64,000 bases of DNA from an uncultured Gammaproteobacteria bacterium (GCA_947259175.1 CAMYKW010000001.1:107568-171567); one strand, 5' to 3'. Counted from the first letter of the stretch, positions 10,099 to 20,489 are shown. Notes: a model not told the origin generated them from the sequence alone. Translations and numbers: made by a program.

Positions 10099-11204
10099 AC
10101 GAGAATCTTAATGGCATCGATGAGTTGATCGATTTCATGGGACCGGCCAAGGGTTACGCGCAGATGATTCGGCATGCCGTAGTTGTCCAACGGGCGAACG
10201 ATGATGCCTTGCTCCAGCAGAGACTGCTGGATACTTGCCGCATTTTGGCCGAATTCGATCGTCACAAAGTTGGCCACCGATGGAATGTAGGCCAATCGCA
10301 GGTCATCGCATGCCGCGCACAATCGCTGCATCTGCTGCCGGTTCAGCTCCCGGCTACGTTCAATATGCTCGAGATCTTCCAACGCCGCGAACGCCCCCAT
10401 TTGCGCCACCTGACTGACATTGAATGGTTGGCGTACGCGGTTCAACAGGTCCGAAATTTCCTCACTGGCCACGCCGTAACCGACGCGCAGGCCGGCCAGA
10501 CCGAAGGCCTTGGAAAAGGTACGCACCACGATCAAATTGGAATGCCCGTCAACATACTCCAATCCATTGGGGTAATCGGTGTTCTGAACGTATTCAAAGT
10601 ACGCCTCATCCAGCACTACGATCACATCCGACGGCACCGATGCGAGAAACGCCTCCAGTTCCGCGCCACTGCTATAAGTTCCCGTAGGATTATTGGGATT
10701 GGCGATGAATATGACCTTGGTACGACTGGTAACCGCAGCGGCCATCGATCCCAGATCATGCCCCCAATCTTTCGCCGGGATCACCCTGGCTTCACCGCCC
10801 ACCGCCGCCGTCACCAATGGGTAAACCAGAAACGCGTATTGCGAGAAAATGACTTCGTCACCCGGCGCAACAAATACTCTCGCGACGAGGTCGAGGACGT
10901 CATTCGACCCGTTACCCAAGGTGATATGTTCCGTCGAAATATTCAGCAAGGTGCGCAACGCCTGCTTTAACCGGAATCCGTTCGCATCAGGATATAAAGC
11001 AATACTGTCCAGGCATTCGCGCATTGCCGCTAATACCAGCGGAGAAGGTCCCAAGGGATTTTCATTAGAGGCCAACTTGATGGCGTTCGGGATGCCCAGC
11101 TCCCGTTCCACCTCCTCTATCGGCTTGCCGGGTTGATACGGAGTCAGGGTTTGCACACCTGAAACCGCCTTGGAATAGGGAAACGATGCTGGTCTGTTGT
11201 TCAC
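10095..11204 (-). CDS. hisC: Histidinol-phosphate / aromatic aminotransferase, HisC2 type
   Basis: PLP-dependent fold-type I aminotransferase. SNENPLGPSP near the N terminus, NPNNPTG, and the PLP lysine in RTFSKAFGLAGLRVGYG are visible. The pheA-hisC-tyrA context argues for a main role in aromatic amino acid transamination rather than histidine synthesis. The start is set at GTG 11204, whose GTGA overlaps the pheA stop, giving 369 residues; the longer track start runs into pheA. Confidence 0.93.
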   Translation of the reverse strand: MNNRPASFPYSKAVSGVQTLTPYQPGKPIEEVERELGIPNAIKLASNENPLGPSPLVLAAMRECLDSIALYPDANGFRLKQALRTLLNISTEHITLGNGSNDVLDLVARVFVAPGDEVIFSQYAFLVYPLVTAAVGGEARVIPAKDWGHDLGSMAAAVTSRTKVIFIANPNNPTGTYSSGAELEAFLASVPSDVIVVLDEAYFEYVQNTDYPNGLEYVDGHSNLIVVRTFSKAFGLAGLRVGYGVASEEISDLLNRVRQPFNVSQVAQMGAFAALEDLEHIERSRELNRQQMQRLCAACDDLRLAYIPSVANFVTIEFGQNAASIQQSLLEQGIIVRPLDNYGMPNHLRVTLGRSHEIDQLIDAIKILV

Positions 11205-12283
11205 AACGACGCCCGCGGATAGGCGCCAAGCAACTTGACCACCGCCGCCTCTGTTTCCAATTCCGTCAGCACCTCGGAAACACGCCGTTCTTTTGCATGA
11301 CCCTCGATATCTATGAAAAAGACGTACTCCCACAAACCTTTTCGCGATGGCCTCGACTCTATTCGCGTCAAACTGACCTCGTGTTTTGCCATTGGCGCCA
11401 ACAATCGATACAGGGCCCCGGGTTTATTCTGGCTGGACACCAGTAGACTGGTCTTGTCGTCACCGCTCGGTTCAACCTCGGTTGTTCCAACGATGAGAAA
11501 CCGTGTGGTGTTGTCAGGGTCGTCCTCGATATCGGAAATCAATACCTTCAAACCGTAGATCTCCGCAGCGGCGCTGCTGGCGATCGCGGCGAGATCCGGG
11601 CTCTGTGCAGCTTTCTCGGCGGCCTCGGCATTGCTGTTGGTGGCTATTGTATCCACTGACGGCAGATTATTAGACAGCCAGCGCCGACACTGCGCCAAAG
11701 ACTGACCATGAGCCAATACCTTTTGAATTTGGCCGATTGATTCCGCATTGCTCAATAGCTGATGGCGCACACGCAACAGAACTTCGCCACATATTTTTAG
11801 ATTGGAATCTATAAACATGTCCAGGGTATGGGTCACGACACCTTCGGTTGAGTTCTCCACCGGTACGATCCCGTAGTGCGCCTGTTGTTTTTCCACCGCA
11901 TAAAACACCTCGTCAATGGTCGGCAACGACAGACACTTGACCGAGTGGCCAAAATGCTTGATCGCAGCATTATGGGTGTAGGTCCCGTGCGGCCCCAGAA
12001 ACGCGACGGTTATTGATGCTTGAGCGGCGAGGGATACGGACATGATCTCACGAAACAAGCGGGCCATGTCATCATCCGACAGAGGACCCTGGTTTCGTTC
12101 TATGATGGCGCGGAGAATACGCGCTTCCCTTTCTGGCCGGTAGAAACACTCCGACCCGGAACGGGCCTTCACTGCCGCTATTTGTTTGGCGACTTTGACG
12201 CGCTCATTGATCAAGTCCTGGATCTCGCGGTCGAACTGATCAATCTGCTGACGAAGCACCTCTAGTTCTTTTTCTTCCGACAT
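11201..12283 (-). CDS. pheA: Bifunctional chorismate mutase / prephenate dehydratase
   Basis: Makes phenylpyruvate from chorismate. An AroQ-type chorismate mutase helix bundle (residues 1-90, LRQQIDQFDREIQDLINER), a prephenate dehydratase domain beginning VAFLGPHGTYTHNAA, and a C-terminal ACT domain with the phenylalanine-binding ESRP motif (RIESRPSRKG) are seen. 360 residues from ATG 12283; the track's TTG start is less likely. Lies 31 bases after serA. Confidence 0.96.
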   Translation of the reverse strand: MSEEKELEVLRQQIDQFDREIQDLINERVKVAKQIAAVKARSGSECFYRPEREARILRAIIERNQGPLSDDDMARLFREIMSVSLAAQASITVAFLGPHGTYTHNAAIKHFGHSVKCLSLPTIDEVFYAVEKQQAHYGIVPVENSTEGVVTHTLDMFIDSNLKICGEVLLRVRHQLLSNAESIGQIQKVLAHGQSLAQCRRWLSNNLPSVDTIATNSNAEAAEKAAQSPDLAAIASSAAAEIYGLKVLISDIEDDPDNTTRFLIVGTTEVEPSGDDKTSLLVSSQNKPGALYRLLAPMAKHEVSLTRIESRPSRKGLWEYVFFIDIEGHAKERRVSEVLTELETEAAVVKLLGAYPRASL

Positions 12284-12314
12284 GGCCGGCGTCCGCAAGA
12301 AGTATGCCCGGAGT

Positions 12315-13478
12315 TTACAACACCCTTGCCATCATGACCCCATCAATTCGACGCACCCTCTCCCGGGTGGTCTCGGGAATCGGACTATCCGTATCCACGA
12401 TTGTGTACGCGATATCGCCCCTCGATTGATTGATCATGTCATGAATATTGAGATTCGCATCCGCCATTGCGGTGGAGATCTGTCCCAGCATGTTCGGCAC
12501 ATTGGCGTTGGCTATGATCAAACGGTGCGGGGATCCCCGGGGTAAATTGACCTCGGGAAAATTTACGGAATTTCTGACAATTCCGTTTTCAAGAAACTCT
12601 CTTACCTGCGTCGCGACCATGACCGCGCAATTGTCTTCCGCTTCCTGCGTCGATGCACCCAGATGCGGAAGCGCCACTACGCCCTTGCAGCCCTTGGTTG
12701 CGTTGTTTGGAAAATCGGTGACATATGCGCTGATGATCTCATCGTCTATCGCTTTGCACACCGCCTTGTCGTCAACCACTCCTTCGCGTGCAAAATTCAA
12801 TACCGTAGCCGACGGTTTCATCTGGCGAATGTTTTCCGCATTGATCATGTGCCGCGTGCCATCGGTCAACGGTACATGAAACGTAACGAAATCCGATTTC
12901 GACAATAAACGATCTATCGTGTCGGCCCTTTCCACCGTCGAAGAAAGTTGCCACGCGCCCTCAACCGTAAGCATCGGGTCGTAACCGATCACGTCCATGC
13001 CGAGTTCGATGCATATGTTGGCCACCGACCGGCCTATGGCGCCCAGTCCAATCACGCCCATCATTCTTCCCGGCAATTCGAAACCAGCGAATCGTTTCTT
13101 ACCGGCCTCGACCGCTTTGGCAAGGTGCTTGTCGTCTCCGTTCAACTTCCGCGTGTAATCCCACGCGTCGCACAGGTTCCTGCAAGCCAGCAACAATCCC
13201 GCAACTACCAGCTCTTTCACAGCATTGGCATTCGCGCCGGGAGCGTTGAATACCGGAATTCCCAGGCTGCTCAATTTGTCGACGGGAATGTTGTTTACCC
13301 CGGCGCCGGCGCGTCCCACGGCCTTGAGCGTTTCAGGAATTTCCATGTCGTGCATCTGAAAAGAACGAAGGAGTATGGCGTCCGGTTTCCCGTCCGAGTC
13401 GGATATACGATAATTGTCGTGAGGTAAGCGGTCCAATCCCAGCGGAGAAATGTTGTTCAGGGTAAGTATTCGATACAT
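12315..13478 (-). CDS. serA: D-3-phosphoglycerate dehydrogenase (short form with ACT domain)
   Basis: First step of serine synthesis from 3-phosphoglycerate. An NAD-binding GLGAIGRSVANI, the substrate-pocket NFAREGVVDD arginine and the catalytic His in LPHLGASTQEAE are visible; a C-terminal ACT domain (NVPNMLGQISTAMADANLNI) could bind serine. The ATG at 13478 fits the family better than the upstream TTG. 387 residues. It follows serC by one base, so serC and serA form a serine unit inside the aromatic cluster. Confidence 0.95.
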   Translation of the reverse strand: MYRILTLNNISPLGLDRLPHDNYRISDSDGKPDAILLRSFQMHDMEIPETLKAVGRAGAGVNNIPVDKLSSLGIPVFNAPGANANAVKELVVAGLLLACRNLCDAWDYTRKLNGDDKHLAKAVEAGKKRFAGFELPGRMMGVIGLGAIGRSVANICIELGMDVIGYDPMLTVEGAWQLSSTVERADTIDRLLSKSDFVTFHVPLTDGTRHMINAENIRQMKPSATVLNFAREGVVDDKAVCKAIDDEIISAYVTDFPNNATKGCKGVVALPHLGASTQEAEDNCAVMVATQVREFLENGIVRNSVNFPEVNLPRGSPHRLIIANANVPNMLGQISTAMADANLNIHDMINQSRGDIAYTIVDTDSPIPETTRERVRRIDGVMMARVL

Positions 13479-13479
13479 T

Positions 13480-14565
13480 TCAAGCAAACCTTCGCTGAAA
13501 ATCGATCATGAATTCAACCAACGCGTCTACGCCTTCCTCGGGTACCGCGTTGTAAATACTTGCACGCAAACCGCCGACCGAACGGTGCCCTTTCAACGCC
13601 GCCAGGCCGGCTTGCTGGGCGCGCACCAGAAATTCCGACTCTAAATCTTTTTGCGCCAGGCTGAAGGTAACGTTCATCCAAGATCGACACGCTGGATCTA
13701 TATGATTACCGTAAAAACCGTCCGAGCCATCGATACACGCATAGAGTTTGCCCGCTTTCCGCTCGTTAATCGCGGCCATCGCGGCAAGCCCGCCTTGGTT
13801 CTTCAGCCACTGGAACACCAGACCGGACACGTACCAGGCAAAAGTCGGCGCGGTATTCATCATCGATCCGCTATCCGCTTGTTTCTTGTAATCGAACAGG
13901 CTGGGCGCAATTTCAGCGGTTCGGCCGAGCAGGTCGTCACGCACGATTACTACCGTAACCCCCGCGGGTCCGATATTTTTTTGCGCCCCTGCATAAATAA
14001 CGCCGAATTTCTCTACCTCGATCGGCCGCGACAATATCGTCGACGACATGTCGGCCACCAGCGGCACGTCTCCGGTGTCAGGAGTCCAATGAAACTCCAC
14101 ACCACTGATGGTCTCATTAGGTGTGAAGTGGACATACGCGGTATCGGAGTGCAGCTGCCAGCTCGATTGCGGCGGTACTGTCGTGAAGTCGGAATCCTCG
14201 CTGCTTGCCGCGATGTGGACTTTGGCGAACCGCTCCGCCTCGGCGATGGCCTTCTTTGACCAGTGCCCGGTGTTTATGTAGTCGGCCACCCGTTTGCCGC
14301 CGAGCAGATTCATAGGAACCATGGCGAATTGCAGCGTGGCACCACCTTGTAGAAACAACACTTTGTAACCGTCAGGTATTTCCAGCAACTCGCGCAGATC
14401 GGCCTCCGCGCACTCCGCGATGCTGATAAAATCCTTGCTGCGATGGCTGATCTCCATCACCGAAGCGCCGGCGTTGTCCCATTCCAAGAGTTCGTCGCGA
14501 GCCGTCTCGAGAACGGCCTGCGGTAGCGCGCCTGGTCCAGCGCTGAAGTTATACACCCGGCTCAA
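13480..14565 (-). CDS. serC: Phosphoserine aminotransferase
   Basis: PLP enzyme that makes 3-phosphoserine and also serves pyridoxal phosphate synthesis. Begins SRVYNFSAGPGALP and carries the PLP lysine in YAGAQKNIGPAGVT; 361 residues, as in E. coli. The initiation codon is TTG, supported by a near-perfect GAGGAGGTG seven bases upstream. Lies 33 bases after gyrA and one base before serA. Confidence 0.95.
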   Translation of the reverse strand: MSRVYNFSAGPGALPQAVLETARDELLEWDNAGASVMEISHRSKDFISIAECAEADLRELLEIPDGYKVLFLQGGATLQFAMVPMNLLGGKRVADYINTGHWSKKAIAEAERFAKVHIAASSEDSDFTTVPPQSSWQLHSDTAYVHFTPNETISGVEFHWTPDTGDVPLVADMSSTILSRPIEVEKFGVIYAGAQKNIGPAGVTVVIVRDDLLGRTAEIAPSLFDYKKQADSGSMMNTAPTFAWYVSGLVFQWLKNQGGLAAMAAINERKAGKLYACIDGSDGFYGNHIDPACRSWMNVTFSLAQKDLESEFLVRAQQAGLAALKGHRSVGGLRASIYNAVPEEGVDALVEFMIDFQRRFA

Positions 14566-14598
14566 AGTTGCACCTCCTCGTCGTCTGGAATTCCAAAG

Positions 14599-17166
14599 TT
14601 ATTCTTTCTCGGCGACTGGCTGCCCGTTGGCCTCTACAACCTTTTCCATGCTGACTAATCGCTCGTCTCGTTGCAGGTCTATCAGCCGCACTCCTTGAGT
14701 ATTTCTTCCCTGGGTAGAAACTTCGGCAACCCGAGTACGAATCAAGATCCCGACATTGGTGATGAGCATCACCTCGTCATTGGCATGCACCAATTTGGCA
14801 CCCACAACCGGTCCGTTCCGTTCGTTGACCTGAATCGATATGACACCCTGGCCTCCCCGACCCTGTACAGGATAATCAGCGACAGACGTCCTCTTTCCGT
14901 AGCCGTTTTCGGTACTCGTCAGCACGCTGTCCTGGGCGTTTTCCCCGCTGTTTGCAATAATCAAGGAAATCACCCGCTGACCTGATTTGAGCACAATTCC
15001 CTTAACGCCGCGTGCGGTGCGGCCCATCGCGCGCACACCGGATTCCTTGAAGCGAATCACTTTTCCGGCATTGGTAAACAAAAACACGTCCTGCTCGCCA
15101 TCTGTCAGCGCGACCCCCACCAGGTGAGTGTTCGCTCGCAGATCAATGGCAATAATCCCGGAGCTGCGCGGCCTTGAGAACTCCCCCAACGGCGTCTTTT
15201 TGACCGTGCCATCGGTCGTGGCCATAAAGATGAATTTACCTTGCTCGAAGCCTTGAACGGGAAGCACCGCGGTAATCTTCTCGCCTTCCTGCAGCGGAAG
15301 CAGATTCACCAATGGTTTGCCGCGGGCCGTGCGGCCGGCTTGAGGCAGCTGATAAACCTTTAACCAATAGACTTTGCCCCGATTGGAGAAACACAGAATC
15401 ATATCGTGGGTGTTGGCCACGAACATTCGCTCCACGAAATCCTCTTCCTTGGTGCGGGTTGCCGTCTTTCCTCTCCCGCCTCTTCGTTGTGCACGATAAT
15501 CGGACAATGGTTGCGATTTCGCATAACCGGCGTGGGAAAGCGTCACCACCACGTCTTCTTCAGCGATCAAATCTTCCGTGGATAAATCGACTTGATCCTG
15601 GAGGATTTCGGTTCTTCGTTCGTCGCCGTATTTGTCGCGGATTGCAAGAAGCTCTTCGCGGATCACGCGCAACAGTCGATCGGTACTCTGCAATATGTCC
15701 AGCAAGTCTCTGATTCGCTCCAGGATCTCCTCAAATTCCTTGCGCAGCTTGTCTTGCTCCAGACCCGTTAGTCGGTGCAGTTGCAAGTCGAGAATCGCCT
15801 TGGCCTGTGCCTCGGAGAGGTGATAGCCGTCCTCGAGCAACCCGCATCCGGCATCCAGACCATCAGGACGTGAAAAAGATGAATCGGCGCGTGCCAGCAT
15901 TTCCGTGACGATGCCCGGATCCCACACCGTAGTTACAAGTCTTTGCCTGGCCTCACTGGGACTCGAAGAGGATTTGATCAGGGCGATAATCGGATCAATG
16001 TTGCTAAGAGCGACGGCCAGACCTTCCAGCGTGTGGGCCCTCTCCTTGGCTTTACGAAGTTCATAGATCGTGCGCCTGGTGACGACTTCCCGGCGATGCC
16101 GTATGAACTCTTCGAGCAACTGCTTGAGATTGAATACCGCCGGTTGATTTTTACTCAACGCAACCATATTGATGCCGAACACACTTTCCATCTGCGTGTG
16201 CCGGTATAGATTGTTCAGGACGACTTCGGGAACCTCTCCCCGGCGCAGTTCGATTACCATGCGCATGCCGCTTTTATCGGACTCATCGCGAAGTTCGGAA
16301 ATCCCCTCGATGCGCTTCGCCTTTACCAGTTCCGCGATCTTTTCCAGCAGGCGCGCTTTATTCACCTGATAGGGCAACTCGGTGACAATAATCGCCTGGC
16401 GGTTGCGCTTTTCATCCACCTCGATCATCGTACGGGCGCGAACATAGATTTTTCCGCGCCCCGTGCGATACGCCTGATGTATGCCGAGATTCCCGTTGAT
16501 GATTCCCGAGGTCGGGAAGTCCGGCCCGGGCACGTACTCCATCAATTCCTGAACTGACAACTCCTCGTTGTCAATCAGCGCAATGCACCCGTTGATCACC
16601 TCTGTGAGGTTATGCGGTGGAATATTGGTAGCCATGCCGACCGCGATGCCCGAAGACCCATTGACCAACAGATTGGGCACCCGGTTGGGAAGCACCAGCG
16701 GCTGCACCTCGGTCTCGTCATAGTTCGGCCCGAAATCCACGGTTTCCTTATCGATATCCGCGAGCATCTCATGGGCGATCTGAGTCAAACGGATCTCGGT
16801 GTAGCGCATCGCCGCCGGGGAATCCCCGTCGACCGACCCGAAATTACCCTGCCCGTCGACCAGCGGATAACGCATTGAAAACGGTTGCGCCATGCGTACG
16901 ATGGTGTCGTACACCGCGACATCCCCATGGGGATGATACTTGCCGATTACGTCACCCACGACCCGGGCGGATTTCTTGTAGGGTTTGTTCCAGTCGTTTC
17001 CGAGCTGGGACATGGCGTACAGAACGCGCCGATGCACCGGTTTGAGGCCGTCCCGGACATCGGGCAAAGCACGACCCACGATTACGCTCATCGCGTAATC
17101 CAGGTATGACTGCCGCATTTCCTGCTCCAAATTGGCAGGAATTGTCTCTTTCGCGAATGGTTCCAT
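14599..17166 (-). CDS. gyrA: DNA gyrase subunit A
   Basis: Breakage-reunion subunit of type II topoisomerase. [20 protein letters not shown], the catalytic tyrosine in [11 protein letters not shown] and six C-terminal beta-pinwheel blades with the GyrA-box QRRGGRGK are visible; 855 residues. The quinolone-resistance-determining region reads [10 protein letters not shown], so the position equal to E. coli Ser83 is valine while Asp87 is kept. First gene of the gyrA-serC-serA-pheA cluster; a TATACT-like -10 lies upstream. Confidence 0.98.
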   Translation of the reverse strand: MEPFAKETIPANLEQEMRQSYLDYAMSVIVGRALPDVRDGLKPVHRRVLYAMSQLGNDWNKPYKKSARVVGDVIGKYHPHGDVAVYDTIVRMAQPFSMRYPLVDGQGNFGSVDGDSPAAMRYTEIRLTQIAHEMLADIDKETVDFGPNYDETEVQPLVLPNRVPNLLVNGSSGIAVGMATNIPPHNLTEVINGCIALIDNEELSVQELMEYVPGPDFPTSGIINGNLGIHQAYRTGRGKIYVRARTMIEVDEKRNRQAIIVTELPYQVNKARLLEKIAELVKAKRIEGISELRDESDKSGMRMVIELRRGEVPEVVLNNLYRHTQMESVFGINMVALSKNQPAVFNLKQLLEEFIRHRREVVTRRTIYELRKAKERAHTLEGLAVALSNIDPIIALIKSSSSPSEARQRLVTTVWDPGIVTEMLARADSSFSRPDGLDAGCGLLEDGYHLSEAQAKAILDLQLHRLTGLEQDKLRKEFEEILERIRDLLDILQSTDRLLRVIREELLAIRDKYGDERRTEILQDQVDLSTEDLIAEEDVVVTLSHAGYAKSQPLSDYRAQRRGGRGKTATRTKEEDFVERMFVANTHDMILCFSNRGKVYWLKVYQLPQAGRTARGKPLVNLLPLQEGEKITAVLPVQGFEQGKFIFMATTDGTVKKTPLGEFSRPRSSGIIAIDLRANTHLVGVALTDGEQDVFLFTNAGKVIRFKESGVRAMGRTARGVKGIVLKSGQRVISLIIANSGENAQDSVLTSTENGYGKRTSVADYPVQGRGGQGVISIQVNERNGPVVGAKLVHANDEVMLITNVGILIRTRVAEVSTQGRNTQGVRLIDLQRDERLVSMEKVVEANGQPVAEKE

Positions 17167-17343
17167 CTAACTTGGGAGTTATACCAACACCGGACCGGGA
17201 ATGAGGGGGGTTATTCCGACCCGGTTAACACCAGAGTACCGCCGGGAAGTATATCACGACGTCATATCGCGACGCAGCAATGTTCAATGTCGGCTATACT
17301 ACGCGCCCAACGAATTAACTCACGATTGACCAGACTTAAGAGA
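17167..17343. promoter_or_regulatory. Divergent promoter region gyrA / cysC
   Basis: 177 bases between divergent genes. A TATACT -10 on the minus strand (17248-17253) points to gyrA, and a TATACT on the plus strand (17295-17300) points to cysC. Neither has a good -35, so the assignments are tentative. Confidence 0.4.
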
Positions 17344-17958
17344 ATGAACCAACTACCCAACCCACACAACCTCACCTGGCACCACGCCACAGTGACTCGA
17401 CACCGCCGGGAGCAATTAAACGGTCACCGCGGCGGCATCGTATGGTTTACCGGGCTGTCTGGGGCCGGCAAGTCCACCATCGCCCATAGCGTTGAAGAGC
17501 ATCTGCATCAAATGGACTGTCGCACCTTTGTATTCGACGGCGACAATGTGCGCCACGGATTGTGCTCGGACCTCGGATTCAGTCCCGCCGACCGCCATGA
17601 AAACCTGCGTCGCATCGGCGAGATGGGCAAACTATTCGCCGAGGCGGGCATTATCGCCCTAACTGCATTTATTTCCCCATTCCACTCTGATCGAGAAATG
17701 GTCCGGAACTTGGTTGCCAGCGACGATTTCCTCGAGATCTATTGCCGCTGCCCCCTCGAAGTCTGCGAAGACCGGGACGTCAAGGGTTTGTATCGTCGCG
17801 CGCGGGCCGGTGAAATCAAGGAATTCACCGGAGTGTCAGCCCCCTACGAAGAGCCGGTTAACGCGTCGCTGGTGATTGACACCGACCGGATGGACGTCGA
17901 ACAGTCCACCCAATTGGTATTAAAGCTGATCGCCGAACGGGGAATCGTCCCCGCCTGA
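17344..17958 (+). CDS. cysC: Adenylylsulfate (APS) kinase
   Basis: Phosphorylates APS to PAPS, the activated sulfate used for assimilation or for sulfotransferases. P-loop [28 protein letters not shown], the FISPF loop with its phosphoacceptor serine, and [20 protein letters not shown] are visible. Start set at Met20 of the track ORF, matching the normal N terminus; 204 residues. No cysD or cysN is adjacent. It heads a plus-strand cassette with sugar-modifying genes, suggesting PAPS for a sulfated glycan, but no sulfotransferase is in view. Confidence 0.95.
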   Translation: MNQLPNPHNLTWHHATVTRHRREQLNGHRGGIVWFTGLSGAGKSTIAHSVEEHLHQMDCRTFVFDGDNVRHGLCSDLGFSPADRHENLRRIGEMGKLFAEAGIIALTAFISPFHSDREMVRNLVASDDFLEIYCRCPLEVCEDRDVKGLYRRARAGEIKEFTGVSAPYEEPVNASLVIDTDRMDVEQSTQLVLKLIAERGIVPA

Positions 17959-17987
17959 CTTGATCCGGCGGTACCGGGAGTCCGTCC

Positions 17988-19112
17988 TTGGACATTAGCT
18001 TTGTCGATCTGAACCAACAGTTCCGCCGGCTCGAGCCCGAATTGAGACGACGGTTCGATAACGTCTTTGCCCATGGCCAATACGTCATGGGACCGGAGAT
18101 CATGGAGCTGGAACGTGAATTGGCGGATTTTGTCTCCGTCAGGCGCGTCATTGGCTGTGCCAGCGGCACGGACGCGTTGCTCATGCCACTCATGGCCTAC
18201 GAAGTTGGGCCCGGAGACGCGATATTCACCACCCCATTCACATTCATCGCGACCGCCGAGGTGATCGCCTTGCTGGGCGCGACGCCGGTGTTCGTCGACA
18301 TCGACCCGCAGACCTTCAATATCGATCCGGCGAGTCTCGCGCGGTCGGTGGAGCGCGTCCTGGCCGCCGGTACGCTGCGGCCGCGGGGGATCATTCCGGT
18401 GGATTTATTCGGCGTTCCCGCGGACTACGACGCCTTGAAGCCGATTGCGGATCAGCACCAGCTGTTCGTATTGGAAGACGCGGCGCAGAGTTTCGGCGCC
18501 TGGTACCACGGCCGGCGCGCCGGAAGCCTGGGCGATGTTGCGGCCACAAGCTTCTTCCCTGCCAAGCCGCTCGGCGCATTCGGCGACGGCGGCGCAATAT
18601 TCACGAATGACGATGATTTCGCCGATGCGCTGGGTTCCATACGCGTCCACGGGCAGTCCGGTGACCGATACAACAACGTCCGTATCGGCTTGAACGCCAG
18701 GTTGGACACCCTGCAGGCCGCCGTTGTGTTGGCCAAGATGAAGGTATTCGAGGATGAACTGGACACCCGGCAGCGCGTAGCCGCGCGTTATTCCGAGCGA
18801 CTACGCGACAACGTGCGTGTCCCGCACGTACCCGAAGGCATCGTCAGCTCCTGGGCGCAGTACTCCATTGTTTCCGAACACCGCGACGATATTCGCTCGG
18901 CACTGACATCCGCCGGCATTCCCACTGCTATTTATTATCCGATACCTTTACACTTACAGTCAGTTTTCGCACATCTCGGTCATCGAGTCGGCGACTTCCC
19001 CATCTGCGAGGAGATTTCCGCGAAGATCTTCAGCCTTCCCCTGCACCCCTATCTCAGCGACGCACAGATAGATCTGATTTGTGACCGGATCATTGCCGCC
19101 GTCCGCGTCTAG
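17988..19112 (+). CDS. DegT/DnrJ/EryC1/StrS-family sugar aminotransferase
   Basis: PLP-dependent enzyme that transaminates a keto-sugar nucleotide. GCASGTDALLMPLMA, the PLP lysine in FFPAKPLGAFGDGGAIFT and GLNARLDTLQAAVV are classic for the family; 374 residues. The only reasonable start is TTG at 17988, followed directly by DISFVDLNQQFRRL. Its stop is one base from the nucleotide-sugar dehydrogenase, which resembles WbpA; a WbpE-like role in making an amino-uronate is plausible, but the 3-dehydrogenase, acetyltransferase and epimerase of that route are not seen here. Confidence 0.9.
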   Translation: MDISFVDLNQQFRRLEPELRRRFDNVFAHGQYVMGPEIMELERELADFVSVRRVIGCASGTDALLMPLMAYEVGPGDAIFTTPFTFIATAEVIALLGATPVFVDIDPQTFNIDPASLARSVERVLAAGTLRPRGIIPVDLFGVPADYDALKPIADQHQLFVLEDAAQSFGAWYHGRRAGSLGDVAATSFFPAKPLGAFGDGGAIFTNDDDFADALGSIRVHGQSGDRYNNVRIGLNARLDTLQAAVVLAKMKVFEDELDTRQRVAARYSERLRDNVRVPHVPEGIVSSWAQYSIVSEHRDDIRSALTSAGIPTAIYYPIPLHLQSVFAHLGHRVGDFPICEEISAKIFSLPLHPYLSDAQIDLICDRIIAAVRV

Positions 19113-19113
19113 C

Positions 19114-20421
19114 ATGTCAGGCAAACAACAATTAATCGAAAAATTAGGCGACCGTTCGGCGGTGATAGGCGTCGTGGGTCTGGGCTATGTCGGATTGCCG
19201 TTATGCGTACGTTGTGTCGATGCCGGGTATCGAGTGATCGGTTTTGACACCGATCCGGAAAAAATCACGGCATTACTCGAAAACCGCAGTTACATCGAAC
19301 ATATCGATCTCGGGAACCTGCTTCCGGCGGGTGAACGATTCCATCCAACCGGCGATTTCTCCCAGTGTACGGAAACCGACGTCATTGTACTGTGTGTTCC
19401 CACGCCTTTGAACGCCCACCGTCAGCCGGATCTGTCCTATGTCATCGGTTCTGTAAACGCCGTCGCTCCGTATCTACATCCGGGCCACGTGGTCTCTCTG
19501 GAGAGCACGACATACCCCGGCACCACCGAGGAAGAGGTTCGTCCGCTGTTGGAGAAACCCAATTTCAGGTGCGGCGAGGATTTCTTTCTCGTGTATTCAC
19601 CGGAACGGGAGGACCCGGCGAATCCCGAGTTCACGACACGCACCATCCCCAAGATTGTCGGCGGTAGTTCTCCGGCATGCCTCGAAATAGGACGCGCGTT
19701 CTATGGAAATATCGTCGATGAAGTGGTGCCGGTTTCATCCACGCAAACCGCGGAGATGGCCAAGATCCTGGAAAACACCTATCGCGCCGTGAATGTCGCG
19801 TTGGTGAACGAGCTCAAGCTCGTCGCCGACGCCATGGGCATCGACATCTTTGAAGTGATCCGCGCCGCGGCGACAAAACCCTTCGGTTTTACCGCCTTTT
19901 ATCCGGGGCCGGGTTTGGGTGGGCACTGTATCCCGATAGACCCGTTTTATCTGACCTGGAAGGCACACAGCTGCAATATCGCGACGAAATTCATCGAGCT
20001 GGCCGGTGAGATCAATACGCAAATGCCGGACTACGTCGTATCCAAGATAATGGAAGCTCTCAACGACCGGGGAAAGGCGGTGCGTGGGGCGAAAGTACTG
20101 GTGCTCGGCGCTGCATACAAGAAAAATGTTGACGACGTGCGCGAATCACCCAGCCTCGTCATTATCGAACAACTTCTTACGTTGGGGGCGGAAGTGTCGT
20201 ACGCAGACCCTCATGTGCAGCGTATTCCCAAAATGCGTAAGCACGATCTCGCCATGGAGAGCGTGCGCATCAGCCCGGAAATTCTTGCCGCATGTGATTG
20301 TGTCCTCGTCGCCACCGACCACGACCGGTTCGACTGGCGGATGATCGCGCGCCATGCCCCGTTGATCGTGGACTCGCGGGGGGTCTATCCAAGCGGTATG
20401 GCCAACTTGTATCGCGCCTAG
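19114..20421 (+). CDS. wbpA: Nucleotide-sugar (UDP-N-acetylglucosamine-type) 6-dehydrogenase
   Basis: Oxidises the C6 of a UDP-HexNAc to the uronate. VVGLGYVGLPLCVRCVDAGY (NAD site), CVPTPLNAHRQPDLSYV, and the catalytic cysteine in LGGHCIPIDPFYLTWKA fit the WbpA/WecC family rather than Ugd. Start at ATG 19114, one base after the aminotransferase stop; 435 residues. It closes the cysC-aminotransferase-dehydrogenase cassette. Assignment to GlcNAc rather than ManNAc or GalNAc is not certain. Confidence 0.88.
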   Translation: MSGKQQLIEKLGDRSAVIGVVGLGYVGLPLCVRCVDAGYRVIGFDTDPEKITALLENRSYIEHIDLGNLLPAGERFHPTGDFSQCTETDVIVLCVPTPLNAHRQPDLSYVIGSVNAVAPYLHPGHVVSLESTTYPGTTEEEVRPLLEKPNFRCGEDFFLVYSPEREDPANPEFTTRTIPKIVGGSSPACLEIGRAFYGNIVDEVVPVSSTQTAEMAKILENTYRAVNVALVNELKLVADAMGIDIFEVIRAAATKPFGFTAFYPGPGLGGHCIPIDPFYLTWKAHSCNIATKFIELAGEINTQMPDYVVSKIMEALNDRGKAVRGAKVLVLGAAYKKNVDDVRESPSLVIIEQLLTLGAEVSYADPHVQRIPKMRKHDLAMESVRISPEILAACDCVLVATDHDRFDWRMIARHAPLIVDSRGVYPSGMANLYRA

Positions 20422-20428
20422 GCACCAA

Positions 20429-20480
20429 GGATCGCGGAAGCTGGCGAAGAGACTTGTCCTGAGCGTAGTCGAAGGATCGG
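20429..20480 (+). repeat. Dispersed 52-bp repeat, copy 1
   Basis: Shares 47 of 52 bases with 40811-40862 in the same orientation, including the unbroken core GAGACTTGTCCTGAGCGTAG. It fills the gap between convergent wbpA and mtnA. The core resembles short intergenic repeats met in other bacterial genomes, but I cannot name the family. Confidence 0.85.
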
Positions 20481-20489
20481 ACCCGCGCG

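Noticed and set aside
10125-10970. 281-residue plus-strand ORF
   Set aside because: Shadow of hisC; composition rich in Arg, His and Gln and no family motifs.
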